Source: Blastocladiella emersonii ATCC 22665
Taxonomy: Eukaryota > Blastocladiomycota > Blastocladiomycetes > Blastocladiales > Blastocladiaceae
Direction: 5' to 3'
Length of the DNA: 64,000 nt
Assembly: GCA_025594325.1 (NCBI GenBank)
Contig: JANHCV010000001.1
Span: forward strand, 1,054,001 to 1,118,000
Shown: piece after piece, positions 11,010 through 22,320 of the stretch
Layout of the letters: each line of letters starts with the position of its first letter
Numbering within the stretch: position 1 is the first letter of the stretch
Notes under the pieces: generated by a model
Database searches by the model: none
Told to the model about the DNA's origin: nothing
What the model saw: only the letters and a program-made list of their open reading frames with translations
Position numbers and translations under genes: made by a program

Positions 11010-12475
11010 GGTGACAATGCAGCAAGTGTGGAAGGCAACAGTGCGAGCGGCTGAGCTGAACTTGAGGGATGCTGCGAGCCTGGGCCCGAGGCGGGCGGCG
11101 ACTGGGCTATATAGAGGCGCCATCTCGAACGTTCTCAAACCGAGAGCCTCGTCGCCTCGTCAGGGCCCTCAGCCGGTCCGTGAGTCGTTACGGTCGACGC
11201 ACCTCCGCCGTCAAACTGGGCCACCTCAAGAATGGCCGAATAGACTCGATTCTGCGGTCAGAAGGGACTATGTCACATCAACTTGTCGGGCCTTGCAAAC
11301 CGACGCAATTTTCGCCTGCGGTGGTGTCCATGTCACTCACGGGTAATACATCGGGTCACTTCGCCGTCAACTCCCAGCGTGCGCGGTCGAGCCGAAGCGG
11401 CGGATATTGGCATGTGAAACAATGTGGCGCAGCGCGTGGTCACGCGGGCCGCTGATCGAAAGTGCCTCGCGGTTCCCGTCACTGCCAGCACTCGTCGTCA
11501 AGATCGAGGGGCGGCGTGCTGCCTCACGGCGTGTATTATGATGCTGCGCGTTGCGCGCGTCAACGGAGAGCAGCGCGGCTGGTTGCTCGAACCGGGTGAC
11601 GGCAGGACAGCGCCTTGGGTCAACGGCGCGGTCTGGGCAATCGCGTTGAAGCGCGGGCGCTACAAGTGCTACCAGACGGCGCTCGAGGCGATGGCCGTCG
11701 CAGCGGGCAGTGTGAGGCGCGGGTCGAGCAGCTTGCGCAGCTGGCCGTACATGCGCTTGGACGACTCGATGCGCAATGTTTCCACGATGTCGGCTGTGGT
11801 CCTCTCGATACACATCGCTGGACAAACAGCTGCTTGGAAAGCGAGCTTGTGATGTTGGTGCGGAGGTCGCCGCCAATCTCGTTCTCACGGACCGCTGCAA
11901 AGGCGGGAAGCGGCGCCTTCGGGCGCCGCGGAGACGAGCGTGCGCGGGACGAGACACTCGAATGCGTACGCCTTCGTGCCAGCAACCTCAACGCCTGCCT
12001 TGAGCCGCTCGGCGCAGTTGAGCGAATCGCAGCGGTGTATCCAGAACTGACGCAGAAAAGCTCCATCGAGTGGTTCGCGTCAGGGACACTGGTTAGTTCT
12101 CACGACCCACTCACGAGACGCCCACGCACACCGCCATTTCAGGCGATCCTGCCCCACGGAGCAACCCGTCCGTGTACACGGTCCTGCCCGCAGTACCCCC
12201 GCGCGCCTTAGGCGAGGTCCAGCAAGGAAACCGGCCTCGCAAAGCCAGCGGGCTCCGGCACTGCCGCCTCGGATATGTTGCGTGCAAGCTGCGCGAGCTG
12301 CGTCGCGGGACCACGGATGACTGGGTCGAGCGCGTCGGGAGGCGCGTGCGGTGGGTGAAGAGGAGACACGGCCCGAGTAGCATGAGCACAAATAAATGGC
12401 TGCCGTACAGCATCCCCGCCGGGAAGTACTCGGGGCTTGGGAGGAGGTCGGCGCAGCCTAGGCGGCCCACGATAT
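11010..12475. other. Unexplained spacer of the inverted repeat
   Basis: Apart from the CsaA-like promoter, this 1.47-kb stretch shows no gene, tRNA or transposon signature I can name. A GTGGCGCA site lies at 11424-11431, almost at the palindrome centre. Confidence 0.4.
11108..11113 (-). promoter_or_regulatory. TATA box of the CsaA-like gene
   Basis: A palindromic CTATATAG lies 99 bp upstream of the predicted start. No other ATG in the minus orientation lies between it and 11009, which supports that start. Confidence 0.55.
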
Positions 12476-14201
12476 CGAGTTGCTCTGGGTGTGATCGCTT
12501 GACTCGCGTCCGCATCCGTCAGCGAGCCGATGCTAGCGGCTCCACGGCGACCCGTGGAGATTACCTGAAATCCGTTGAGCTGCAGGAGAACCAGCGGGCA
12601 CGATATCCGAGGCTCCGAGTAGTGTGTCCCGCCCGCCCGCCCGCGTCGTTCTCGCCCCCATGCCGGGAACCACCTCAGCGGCAAGCGGCACTCACGCTCA
12701 CGCGAGGTCTGGGACCCGGATCAACGCTCGCGCAGGTGCGGATCCGTCAACACAACGTGACCGAGGGCCAGGAGGGGTTGCACCGACTCCCGTTCTTTGG
12801 TTTCCATGCTTCGTGGATAACGTAATAATGTAAGTAGGGCAAAATTGAAGCATCCGGCTCGGTTCAAGGCGGCGCCGCCGCGATCGACCGAGTGGCGGCG
12901 CAAGGCGGCCGGCCCGTGACATGACCACCGCGGGATCACGATGCATTTCCACCCCTCTAGCTCGCGCCCGTACTTGGTGTTAAGCGAGTACGTAGTCATC
13001 GCCGCTGCGCTGGTCGGGCTACCTGAAAAGGACGCTCAAGGGCACGCCGTCCCACGTTCGATACTTGATCCACGCGGCGGGCATCCGGCTGTAAGTGCAG
13101 CGAGCACCCTTTTGCTTGCTTCGCTCCTCGTCTTTTCTCCCCGAAAAAGCGTACTCCTTAATCTTTTATTTGATAGCGGTCGCGGTCGGCCCCATCAAAC
13201 ACTCGCTCAAGCCCAGGTGAGCCTTGTGCGCGGGGCGAGGAGTGCGCGGGTCCGAGGACTCCCGCATGATTGCGATCGGTGCCGAGATTCCTCTTCGTGG
13301 CCGCTGGGGCCTTGATCCACGCCCGCTGCCATGTATTTTTTGACGCGGCGTGACTTGCTTCCTACACACCCAAGCGAGATCCGTCTGAGCGCACGCGAGC
13401 TGTCTCTCTCTCGCGGCGCGAGACGCGTTGCGCCACACACGTGACGCTGTCCATCACCTCGCGAGCCCGCTCAGATTGGCGGGCGATGAACCATGGACGT
13501 GCGGTCGATCAATCGTTCTTTCTTTCTTTCCCAGTGCATACGAGAGAGAGCTGCGTCGTGAAACCAGCGGGCAAGACAAGAGGGTGAAAAGCAAAAAGGA
13601 GATGGCCCCCTCGGGAGGGTCTTCTAGATATATCTGGTCTTAGAATGGGAGGGAGGGAAGGGATCGTGCGGGAGAGGGAGGGTGGGTGTCATCTAGACTG
13701 TTGCCGAGGGGATTGCGAGAGAGCGAGGTGCGGGCGGGATCAAAAAGGTGGGGATGAAGGGAGAGGAGAGAACAGCGAGAAGCAGCGCGAGCGCAAACGG
13801 CGCGGGTCCAGCTTGTTGCTGGCACCGAATCACCGCTCACCGCTCACCGCTTAGCACCAGGGCCACCACCACGGGCACTCGGGGTCCTCGGGGTCCTGCG
13901 TCGGCGTCGGCGTGGGCGTCGGGGTGCGGGTCGGGCGGGTCGTGGTCGTGGTCGTGGCCGTCTTGGTCGGCGTCGGCGCGACGGTGGTCGTGGTCGTGGC
14001 GGTCTTGGTCGACGTCGACGTGGCCGTGGTCGTCGACGACGAGGGCGGAGCGACGCCGTTGAAGATGAGCTTGTTGGGCGAGCCCTTGACGCCCGTGATC
14101 TTGTCGGTCGTCGCCGCCGCCGAGATCTTGGCAGCGACCTGCGCCGGCGTCAGGCCCGGGTTCTCCGACAGGACGAGAGCGACAAGACCCGCGACGTGCG
14201 G
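12476..14201. repeat. Right arm of the 1.73-kb inverted repeat
   Basis: This is the reverse complement of 8644-10369. The inner boundary is at the AGCAACTCG/CGAGTTGCT junction; the outer boundary is at 14201, where the next base no longer pairs. No short flanking duplication was noticed. The two arms are separated by 2106 bp. Near-identity means a very recent duplication, active gene conversion, or an assembly fold-back. Confidence 0.93.
13851..14201 (-). pseudogene. Headless 3' fragment of the subtilase gene
   Basis: This copy, read from 14201 to the stop at 13851, reproduces the last 117 codons of the upstream protease, from HVAGLVALVL onward through the Thr-rich linker and the WWWPWC tail. 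It lacks the signal peptide, propeptide, all three catalytic residues and any start codon of its own. It exists only because the repeat arm includes it. No promoter is evident outside the arm. Confidence 0.88.
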
Positions 14202-15128
14202 GGTGCTTGATACCGTGTATCCTAAGCGAGCGCCATCATCAACGTCGCCGCGGACGATGGTACGCCATGAAGCTCCGTCCTGCTGCGATCCCGCCTGAAG
14301 CTTGAATCGACGCGTTTCCTTTGCAATTTATTTGTGTTCTGAGCTCGTCAATATGATGGGAAGCGTTGTTTCTTCCACGTTTCGCCGTGCCCTTGTTCTC
14401 ATGCGGTGCAACAGTTCGTTGGCAGGCATCAGATCTCGAGTGGGCATATGGATCACACTCGTTCAATGTTTCTCGAGACCATCGAGTCGTCCTCGAGATC
14501 TTTGAATAGTGTTGCTTCCATGATAGTCACCGACTATGCAGTCTCTGACAACGGGTTGAGGAGTGATGCGCGTTTGAGGCGGCGATGGTTCACGACGCCG
14601 TAGCTTTGGTGGTCTCCCGCGACCATGAAACGTTTCGATGCTGGACGCGCTCACACGCTTTTCCTGAAGGGTTCTGGAGCCCGCGTGGACAACGCCCGAG
14701 CGGATGGCACTGGGTGCGCATCGAGTCCTCACCCAGAAGCTGTGGCGCGGCGCGGCTGCGGTCATCAGATAGCTTGGACCATTCCTGGCAAGCGGTGCGA
14801 CCAAGCCTGCGCCGCGGACGAGGGTTCTTCCGCCAACTTTCGGCGCGTCGCCCTTGTGTCGCGGGCCCGATTGTAACCTTGCATGCAAAAATGTCCGTCG
14901 CGCCGTGATTCGAAACGATACGACGAATCGATGCATGAAAGTTGGTCGGTGCGGTGCTTCGAGGGCATCAGACGGGAATCCCACGCTTGTTCGCACGATA
15001 GCCCGGCCCTGAGCGTGTGAAACGAACGAGCGAACGGACGACGAGGGCAGTCGTATAAAGGTCGCGCGGTCCCTCGTCTCGCCGTCCCGTCCTCAGCACA
15101 GCCTCACCACACGTCGAGCACCTCCACC
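14202..15128. other. Intergenic, with AT-richer stretch, upstream of ZIP gene
   Basis: The stretch 14202-14640 is visibly less GC-rich than its surroundings, and minus-strand frames there resemble broken coding sequence, but nothing can be assigned. The 3' part is the ZIP promoter. Confidence 0.35.
15054..15060 (+). promoter_or_regulatory. TATA box of the ZIP transporter gene
   Basis: TATAAAG lies 75 bp before the ATG and is followed by a pyrimidine-rich leader. Confidence 0.6.
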
Positions 15129-16135
15129 ATGGCCGAGCCGATCCCACACGACCCCAACTACGGCCTCGCCTTCGCCGTTTCGATCGGCGCCGGTCTCTCG
15201 ACGGCCATTGGCGCGGCCTCGGTCAAGTTCGGCTCGCTCAGCAACCCCAAGTTCCTCTCCGTCGGCATGGCGCTCGCGGCGGGTGTCATGATCCTGGTGT
15301 CGCTGCTCGACCTGATCCCGGAGGCGGTCGAGTCGTTCGAGGCGGCGTGGCCCGAGGACCAGTACCCGAACGGCAAGCGCACGGCGTACGCGCTCGCCAT
15401 GGCCATGTTCTTTGTCGGCGCGATCCTCACGGTCGTCATGGAGGTCGGCGTCCACAAGATCCAGCACGCGCTCGGCGGCAAGGACGTCGATCACCACGAC
15501 TTGCCGAAGCCCGTGACGTCCGGCGCCGGCGACGAGGTGGTCGGGACGGGCGAAAAGGGCGCCGCGGCGGCGACCATCTCGACTGCCGAGCGCGCCGAGC
15601 TCATGAAGACGGCCATGATCACCGGCCTGGCCATCACCATCCACAACCTGGTACGCTCGCGATTCTTGGCGCTTGAGGTCGATGCACACTCACTAACGCT
15701 GCTTCTCGTCCGTAGCCCGAGGGTCTCGCGTCGTTCATCTCCATGTCGCACAGCGTCGCGTCGGGTCTCCCGCTCGCCGTCGCGATCGCCATCCACAACA
15801 TTCCCGAGGGTCTCTGCGTGGCGGTTCCGGTCTTCTACGCGACGGGTTCGCGGTGGAAGGCGTTCATCTGGGGCACGCTGACGGGCGCGAGCGAGCCGCT
15901 GGGCGCGGTTCTCGGCTACGTGATCCTCAAGGCGACGCCCGACACGGAGCTGTCGGTCGTGTACGGCGTCCTGTTCGCGATCATCGCGGGCGTCATGACG
16001 TTCGTGTCCATCTCGCAGCTCATCCCGACGGCGCTCGCGCACCACCCGAACCCACGCGACGTGGCCATCCTCGTGTTCGTCGGCATGGCCGTGATGGCGA
16101 GCTCGCTCGTGCTCTTCGAGGTGGCCGGCGCGTAG
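15129..16135 (+). CDS. ZIP-family divalent metal transporter (ZupT/GufA-like)
   Basis: Two exons, 15129-15650 and 15716-16135, joined over a 65-bp GTACGC...CGTAG intron, encode 313 residues. ZIP proteins move zinc, iron or related metals into the cytosol from outside or from organelles. The first metal-binding helix motif HNLPEG is formed exactly across the splice junction, followed by a second helix with HNIPEG, the usual TM4/TM5 pair. About eight membrane segments can be drawn. The loop before TM4 (around residues 120-155) contains VDHHDLP and a Gly/Ala-rich acidic part. The pattern is closest to the ZupT/GufA branch rather than yeast Zrt1. The specific metal cannot be read from the sequence. 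Confidence 0.92.
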
Positions 16136-16730
16136 AGGTGCAGCAGCTGGCTTGCGCGTAGTAGTACATTGAATAGATCATCCCTATTGTGTGAACCCTC
16201 CTCCTTCGGATCTCTTTCAGGCTTGAGCTCGCTCGACACAAGACCGCCTCGATGCATGATCGTTCCCCGCCTTGCGACTTTATGCATCAGATACTGCGAG
16301 CTACCCATGTTCGGGAGAGAGTTCGCCGAGAGGGCTTGGTGCATGAGCGACAGCGCTCGCGATCGAGTCTGCGTGAGAAATGTTTCGCGTGGCGGCGCCT
16401 CACAGCCTGGTGGCTCTTTGGGCCCTGGATGCATGTTCAACGCGTGCGTGGACTCGTGTTTGCACCCTCGATCAAGCGGGGCGGCATCCGATCGCGTCAG
16501 GGCCGAGCACCAGAGCGCTCCAGGGCCAGCAACGCGGAACGCGCGGAACGGACGCGGCAGGGCGGGACGCGAAAATCACGCGTCGCTCGGCACGTCGGCG
16601 TGGGAACAGCAAGTTTCTCCGAGCGGTGCGGCACGCGTCGAATTAGTCCGCCAACCCTCAAGACGCGTCGGCTCGGCCCGCGGCGGTCCGCGCTCCTTCC
16701 GTACCCCCGGCCCATGTATCAATAATCGAA
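16136..16730. other. Intergenic between ZIP and P450 genes
   Basis: No gene is supported. It holds the ZIP 3' flank and the P450 promoter; the leader near 16714-16730 is AT-rich, but no clear TATA box was found. Confidence 0.4.
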
Positions 16731-18637
16731 ATGGTCGCCTGGAGTGCAGAACAACTTGTAGTCGATTCGCGGACTGCGCTCGACGCCGCCCTGACCGCCG
16801 TGCTCGCGGCGCTGCCTGCGCGCGTCGTCGAGCGAATCCACGGCGCGTCGCGCGGGTCGCTCGTGCTCGCCGCTGTCGGCGCCACCTGCGCCGCGGTCGC
16901 GCTGCGCCTGACGACCGCGTTCCTCGTCAACCTGTCGCTGCGCCGCGCGCTCATGAAGCAGGGCATCGCGGGCCCGAAGACGAGCGGGCTCGGCTGGCTG
17001 TTTGGCCATGTGCTCGACATGGGCCGCGCCGCGTCGCCCGTCGCGTGGTTCGGCGAGAACGTGCGCCGGTTCGGGTCCGTCTACATGACCAACACGTTCC
17101 TCGCGCGCCCGATCCTGTGGGTCACGGACCCGCGCGCGCTGCGCACCATCCTCGTCTCGCAGAGCCGCCGCTGGCACCGCCCCATGGAGGTGCGGTCGAC
17201 GCTGGCCCGCGTGACCGGCTGGAACGGCCTGCTCGCCATTGAGGACGACGTGCACCGCCAGCACCGCGCTATCATCAACCCGCTCTTCAACCTCAAGCAC
17301 CTCAAGTCGTACGTGTCTGGACGCGGGGGCGCTGGTCGTGCGGCACGAATCTTACTACGTGACGAATCCTAGGCTCATCCCGACCATGACAGGCGCTGTC
17401 GATGAGCTCGTCCCGCTGCTCGACGCCGCGCAGAACGAGACCGTCAACTTTGCTCGCCTGTCGAGTGCGCTCACCCTCAACGTGATTGGCCGCACCGGTA
17501 CGCTCGCGCGCTGCATACCATGTCCATGCGTCCGTCACTGACTGCGCGCCCTTTTAGCCATGGACGTGGACTTTGACGCGCTCAACCCGGCCAAGGAGTC
17601 GGCCGTGACCGCCGCCTACCACCGCATGGGCGAGAGCTTCGGCTTCGGCATCCTGCAGACCCTCGTGCGCATCAACCCGTTCCTCGGCAAGCTGCCGCTG
17701 CCCATCAACCGCCGCTTCGCGCGCGACTTCAAGATCGTGACCGACGAGGTCGACGCCATCATCACCGCCTTCGAGCACGGCACCGCCACCTCGCGCGGCA
17801 ACTCGCTCATCAAGGTGCTCTTCGACGAGCAAAAGTCGGGCGCCTCGGACGAGCACGGCCGCCTGACGCGCGACGACCTGCGCGACGAGCTGCTCACCTT
17901 CCTCGCCGCCGGCCACGACACCACCTCTATCAGCCTCGCCATGGCCGTGTTCGAGCTCGCGTCGCACCCGGACGTCCAGGACGCCATGTTCCGCGAGGTC
18001 GCCGCCGCGTTCCCCGACTCGGTCGCCACCGGGCTCGCCAACGACGCCGACGCCTACGAGAAGCTCGCGGGCCTCGCCACCCTCAACCACGTCATCAACG
18101 AGACCATGCGCCTGCACAGCCCCGCGTACATGGCGTCGCGCGTCGCGGTCGTCGACACCGAGGTCCCGTTCGAGGACGGCCGCACCATCAAGGTCGCCAA
18201 GGGCCAGGTCCTGTTCATCCCGATGGTACGGCATCTCGACCACCAGTGCACGCGCGTCCCTTGCCGCTAACCACCGCATCCTCATGTAGCACGCGATGCA
18301 CCACTCGGAGCGCGTGTGGGGCGCCGACGCCAACGAGTTCCGCCCGTCGCGCTGGGCCGGGCTCCGCCTGTACGACAAGGACGACGGCGCATCGTCGACG
18401 TCGGCCGAGACCGGCGCCAGCGGCGCCACGGCGCTCCCGCCGCTCGCGTACCTGCCGTTCCTCTCGGGCCCGCACGCGTGTGTCGGCCGCCAGTTTGCGC
18501 TGCTCGAGCTCAAGGTGTTCCTCGCGCGCCTTGTCGAGCGGTACCGCTGGTCGCTCGTCGACAAGGACCTCAAGATGCGGTTCGCCGTGGTCGCGGCGCC
18601 GCGCCAGGTCATGACCAAGTTTGAGCGCCGTGTCTGA
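16731..18637 (+). CDS. Cytochrome P450 monooxygenase
   Basis: Four exons, 16731-17308, 17373-17497, 17558-18225 and 18290-18637, give 572 residues; the three introns are 64, 60 and 64 bp with GTACG donors and TAG acceptors. An N-terminal hydrophobic segment (about 42-65) would anchor it in the ER. The P450 signatures appear in order: an I-helix AGHDTT oxygen-binding motif, the K-helix ExxR as ETMR, a FRPSRW aromatic region, and the haem loop FLSGPHACVG with the cysteine ligand. The arginine common in FxxGxRxCxG is His here. The substrate is unknown; the general form suggests fatty-acid, sterol-side-chain or xenobiotic oxidation. Its 3' end overlaps the predicted end of the convergent transposase-derived gene by 29 bp. 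Confidence 0.93.
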
Positions 18638-20072
18638 AACTGCTCGTTGCGAGCAGGTTGTGATGGTTGAATTCTAGTTTCCGTTCATATTTCACACGTC
18701 TGGCTCGTTGCTCGTTGCTGCGAGCCCTGCTGTTTGCGACCCGCTGCAGCAGTTGGTGCTGGTGCATCTTGAACGCTTTCTTCAGCTGCGGGACCCCGAC
18801 GTGGCTGTCAACGCCGTAGCGAGCGCTGGCCATGCCGAAGAACGCGTTGACGATCACAGACCCGAACGACCGCGGAACCACTGAGACTTGCTTGCTCTCG
18901 GCGAGGACATACTGAGTGACCTCCTTGAACGCGTCGGTTGAACGGATCAGCGCGCTGAAGGTATCCTCCGAGATGAACCCGTGGCCGCCACCAGCTTTCC
19001 ATGCCTTGAAGAAACTGGCGACCTCGTCAAGCTCTTGGAAGATCGGGTCATCGACGGACGTGACGCACTCGGAGCGCGTGATCGCAGCAAAGTACGTGTA
19101 ACTGGCGTCGATGAACTGCACCGTCGCGTTGAGCGACAGGAGGTCTCCCTCGATTTCAGCGCATCATAGCATAAAAGCGGTTTGATCTTCTTGCTTGGTG
19201 TCAGGTTTACCAACTGCGGAAACGTACTTGGTCATGAGCTCCTCGACCATGGTATTCTTGGGCTCAATGAGCATCGAGCGGAGCGCCTCGACCGTTGCTG
19301 GGCTCATCGCGAGCTCGACGGACGACACGCCTGCCCGCTTGATCCAGCAAAAGTCAATGCGGCCGCCGTCTGGAAGGACAAGGAGGTTGGTGCCCGTCAA
19401 GGCGCTGCGCAACGTCCTGAATACGTGTACGGGGTCCACGATCCAGCGCACGGCGTTGACGTAAGGAGCGCCGAGGTGTCGAGGCATGTAATCCTCACTT
19501 TCATCATAGCCCAAGAATGCACGTTTCTTGGCGGGCGCACTAGAAGTAAGAGCAGTCGCGTTCGCGATCGCGGTCAGCTCCGTCGTGAATCGAGCAACGC
19601 TGACGTACTTGTCCGAGCCGCAGGTCAACACGATGAAGCCGTAGCTCTGGAGGAAACTGACGACCTGGTTCGTGCGCGACGAGATGGTCGCGTAATTGAC
19701 GTCGGCGAGCAGGTAGTAGCACAGCGGGAAGGCAAGAGGCATGCTGTGCGAGCCAACCATGAATTGGAGGACGCGGCGAGCGATGGGCGTCGGTTCCCCG
19801 TTCATGCGGCCCGTGACGATAAAGTCATCCGTGACAGCGTTTTCTGGAACGAAAAGCTCTTCGGGCGTCCCACAAGAGGGATGAACCGAGAGCTCCCTGT
19901 CATCGACGGCCAGGCTAATCAGGTTCCTCGGCAAGTCGTTGTCGAACATGGCCTCGAGCCCGCCGATGGCCTTGATGAGGCGCTGGACGTGCAGGCCATC
20001 GAGGCCAGGCGGGAAGTCGGGAACATTGTTGGTCGTGCACGGTGCGTCAATTTGCATGCTGTGATGATTCAT
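18609..20072 (-). CDS. P-element-type transposase-derived protein, copy A (in-frame TGA)
   Basis: The frame from ATG 20072 matches the P-element/THAP9 transposase layout without a THAP finger: LAFPLCYYLLADVNYATISS and a helix with a SD pair, IVDPVHVFRTLRSAL (cf. the DPPH-type GTP-binding/insertion region), then FFKAWKAGGGHGF and a C-terminal VVPRSFGSVIVNAFFGM block resembling the family's RxNQDxxExFFG. A 69-bp in-frame intron (GTACGTCAGC...CTTCTAG, about 19623-19555) fits the position of a real intron in copy B, and its removal gives SDNAPAKKRAF, closer to the family's SDGAxxNRKxF. A TGA at 19164-19166 interrupts the frame. It could be real decay or hidden by an atypical intron (GTAAAC...GGGAG). 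The product is therefore a decaying or domesticated transposase. Confidence 0.6.
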
Positions 20073-20637
20073 GTTGCGGAGCAGTTCACAGTCTCGCGAG
20101 TCGCTGTTGGTCGGAGCGTTGAGAGAGCGCGATTGAGGCAGTCGCTGCTGCGCCACCACACCCAATCGGTCACAAGGTGGCTCAGCATCAGGTGATCGCA
20201 CGTGCGGATGGCCATCACGTCTCGATGAGCGCTAAGGACGATAAGGAAGCTCGGTGCCAACCCATGGAGATTGCGTGCTCGTGCGTATGCGGACTTGGTC
20301 TTGGGCGAGTGATGAATCAATGCGAGCCCGCCTGGTCGGGCCCTGTTAACAGCTCCCTCTGGTTGCAGCTGATCCGCGATCGATACCTGGTTGACGCGGG
20401 CGGGGGTCGGCTAGCTATCGCACCCTTTTGCTCGCGCGTCAATTTAATTTGTCGCCTTTTCTTTCGACCCGAACTTGTTTCCCCCTTGCGTTGCGTTTTC
20501 TATTCTTCTTCGTGTTTACAACTTTCGTAGCGCAAACCAATTTCTTTCACGCGATAGAGTTATTCAAGAGGTAGACACATAACGAAGCACAGCTTGTCGT
20601 TGAGTTCATTGTGATCTCCATCAATGACATGCTCACC
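20073..20637. other. Spacer between the two transposase-like genes
   Basis: This is AT-rich relative to the region (especially 20440-20580). A minus-strand GTGGCGCA site is at 20149-20156, 77 bp upstream of copy A. No terminal inverted repeats were found by eye. Confidence 0.45.
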
Positions 20638-22042
20638 TTACGCCGAACGGCGGCGCTGCTTGATCTGGTCGTGGAGGTACTCCACACACGCGGTCTGGAA
20701 CTCGTGCGCCTTGGGGAGCCCGTCAGGGTTCTTGCCGCCGTAGTCCGCGCGAATCTCGTCGAAGAACGAGTCGATGATGTCGGTGCTGAAGGAGCGCGGG
20801 CTGACAGCGGTATCGTACTCGATCATGAGGTAAGAAGCGACCTCCTTGAACGTGTCGATGGAGCGGATGAGCATCTCGAAGCTGTGCTTTGGGATGAAGC
20901 CGGAGCCGAAGCCGGTGCCGACGCCGGCCTTCCACGCCATGAAAAGCTTGACGACGTCGTCGAGCTCCTTGATGTCCAAGATGTAGCTGGCCGAGGTGGA
21001 AGTGAAGGCGGAGTAGTACTTGTGCGTGATCTTGATGTACTGGATCGTGGCGTCGAGCGACACGAGCTCGGCCTCGATGCGCTGGCGTTTGGCGAGCATC
21101 GCGAGCACCTCGGGGTTGGCAGCAAACGCCAGGTTGGACATGGGCAGGGCGCTGAGCTTGTCCTCGATCTGCTTGATCTCGGCCTGCTTGGGCTCAACAA
21201 ACTGCTTGACCAGCAGGTCGATGGTCTCGAGGTCGGCGAGCGATTCGGTCATGGAGATCGGCGTGCCCTCATTGGTAAGCGAGGTGGAGCTGTCCTGGGT
21301 CGGAGCCGTGATGCTCCGCCCAAGGACGTCGCGGCCGAGTTGGCGAAGCCAGCCGAAATCGACCACGCCACCGCCCGAAAGCTGGATGGGGTTGTTGGTG
21401 TTGGCGACGGCGAAGCGCAGGCCGCGGAAGACGTGGCGCGGGTCGATCATCCAGCGCACAGCGTGGATGTACGGGTCCTCGAGCACCACAGGCACCTTGG
21501 CCTCGGCCTCAAAGCCTAAGAATGCGAGCTTCTTTGCGGGCGCGCTGGAGGTGATGATGGCGGGTGAGGTAGCGAGACCGCGACGGAGGAATCAATGTGA
21601 ACGTACTCATCGGTGCAGCACGAGAGCACGGTGAACTCGTAGCTCTGGAGCACGGACACGACCTGGTTCATGCGCGCGGCGATGGTCCCGTGGTTCACGT
21701 CGTGGCATAGAAAGTAGCACAGCGGATGGACAAACCCCATGGCGTGCGAGCGCACCATGAACATGAGGGCGCGTCGGGCAGGCCGAGGATCGGTGCCGCC
21801 GTCCGTGCGGCCGTTCCAGATGTGGTCGTCTTTGCCGCCATCCTCGACGCCGCGGAGCTTGCCGTCGGGGCCGACCGAGATGTCGGGCGAGAGCTCGAGA
21901 TCGTCGACGACAAGCCTGATCAGGTGAACCGTGCGCTCTCCTCGAGGACATGCTGACCACCAACGGCCTCGATGAGGTGGCTGACCTGGTCATAGCCGAT
22001 GCCGGGCGGGAAGTCGGGGAGCTTTGCAGCGGTTGCTTTCAT
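20638..22042 (-). CDS. P-element-type transposase-derived protein, copy B (frameshift)
   Basis: This is a tandem paralogue of copy A with the same order of blocks: LPDFPPGIG near the N-terminus, VHPLCYFLCHDVNHGTIAAR, DDAPAKKLAFLGF after splicing, MIDPRHVFRGLRFAV, FMAWKAGVGTGF and a C-terminal RSFSTDIIDSFFDEIRADYG. A 62-bp intron (21606-21545, GTACGTT...CTCCAG) is required. Between LEES and LIRLVVDDLELS (about 21925-21950) one base is missing relative to copy A, so the N-terminal 40 residues are out of frame; no GT-AG pair with the right phase repairs it. A shorter product could start at a downstream ATG near 21770. The middle is longer than in copy A, with a Lys/Glu helix around IEDKLSALP. 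No DDE/D catalytic set can be confirmed, so activity is doubtful. Confidence 0.62.
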
Positions 22043-22320
22043 GTTTGCCAGCGTAGTGGTCGCCGACCAGGCTTGGGTGGCGCTCAGCGGGGGAGCGCAG
22101 GCGAGCGAGCGAGCGGAAGGGAAGGCGGGCGAGCGAGTGCGAAGGCAGGCGCTGCGCCACAGCGCGATCGGCGGCAGGACCGTCAGGTGAGCGCAGTCGG
22201 GCGTTCGTTCGCGGCGGCGCGCGCGGCGTCGAGCGCGTCTCTCTTCTCCTCTCTCCAGACTCACACATTTGATGAAACGACTCGCTGCAGTCTCCATGTA
22301 ACGCTCTGAGGAATACATCC

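Noticed and set aside
16169-17242. Long plus-strand frame covering the P450 start
   Set aside because: It overlaps the P450 first exon in another frame and is Arg-rich, the usual shadow in GC-rich DNA.
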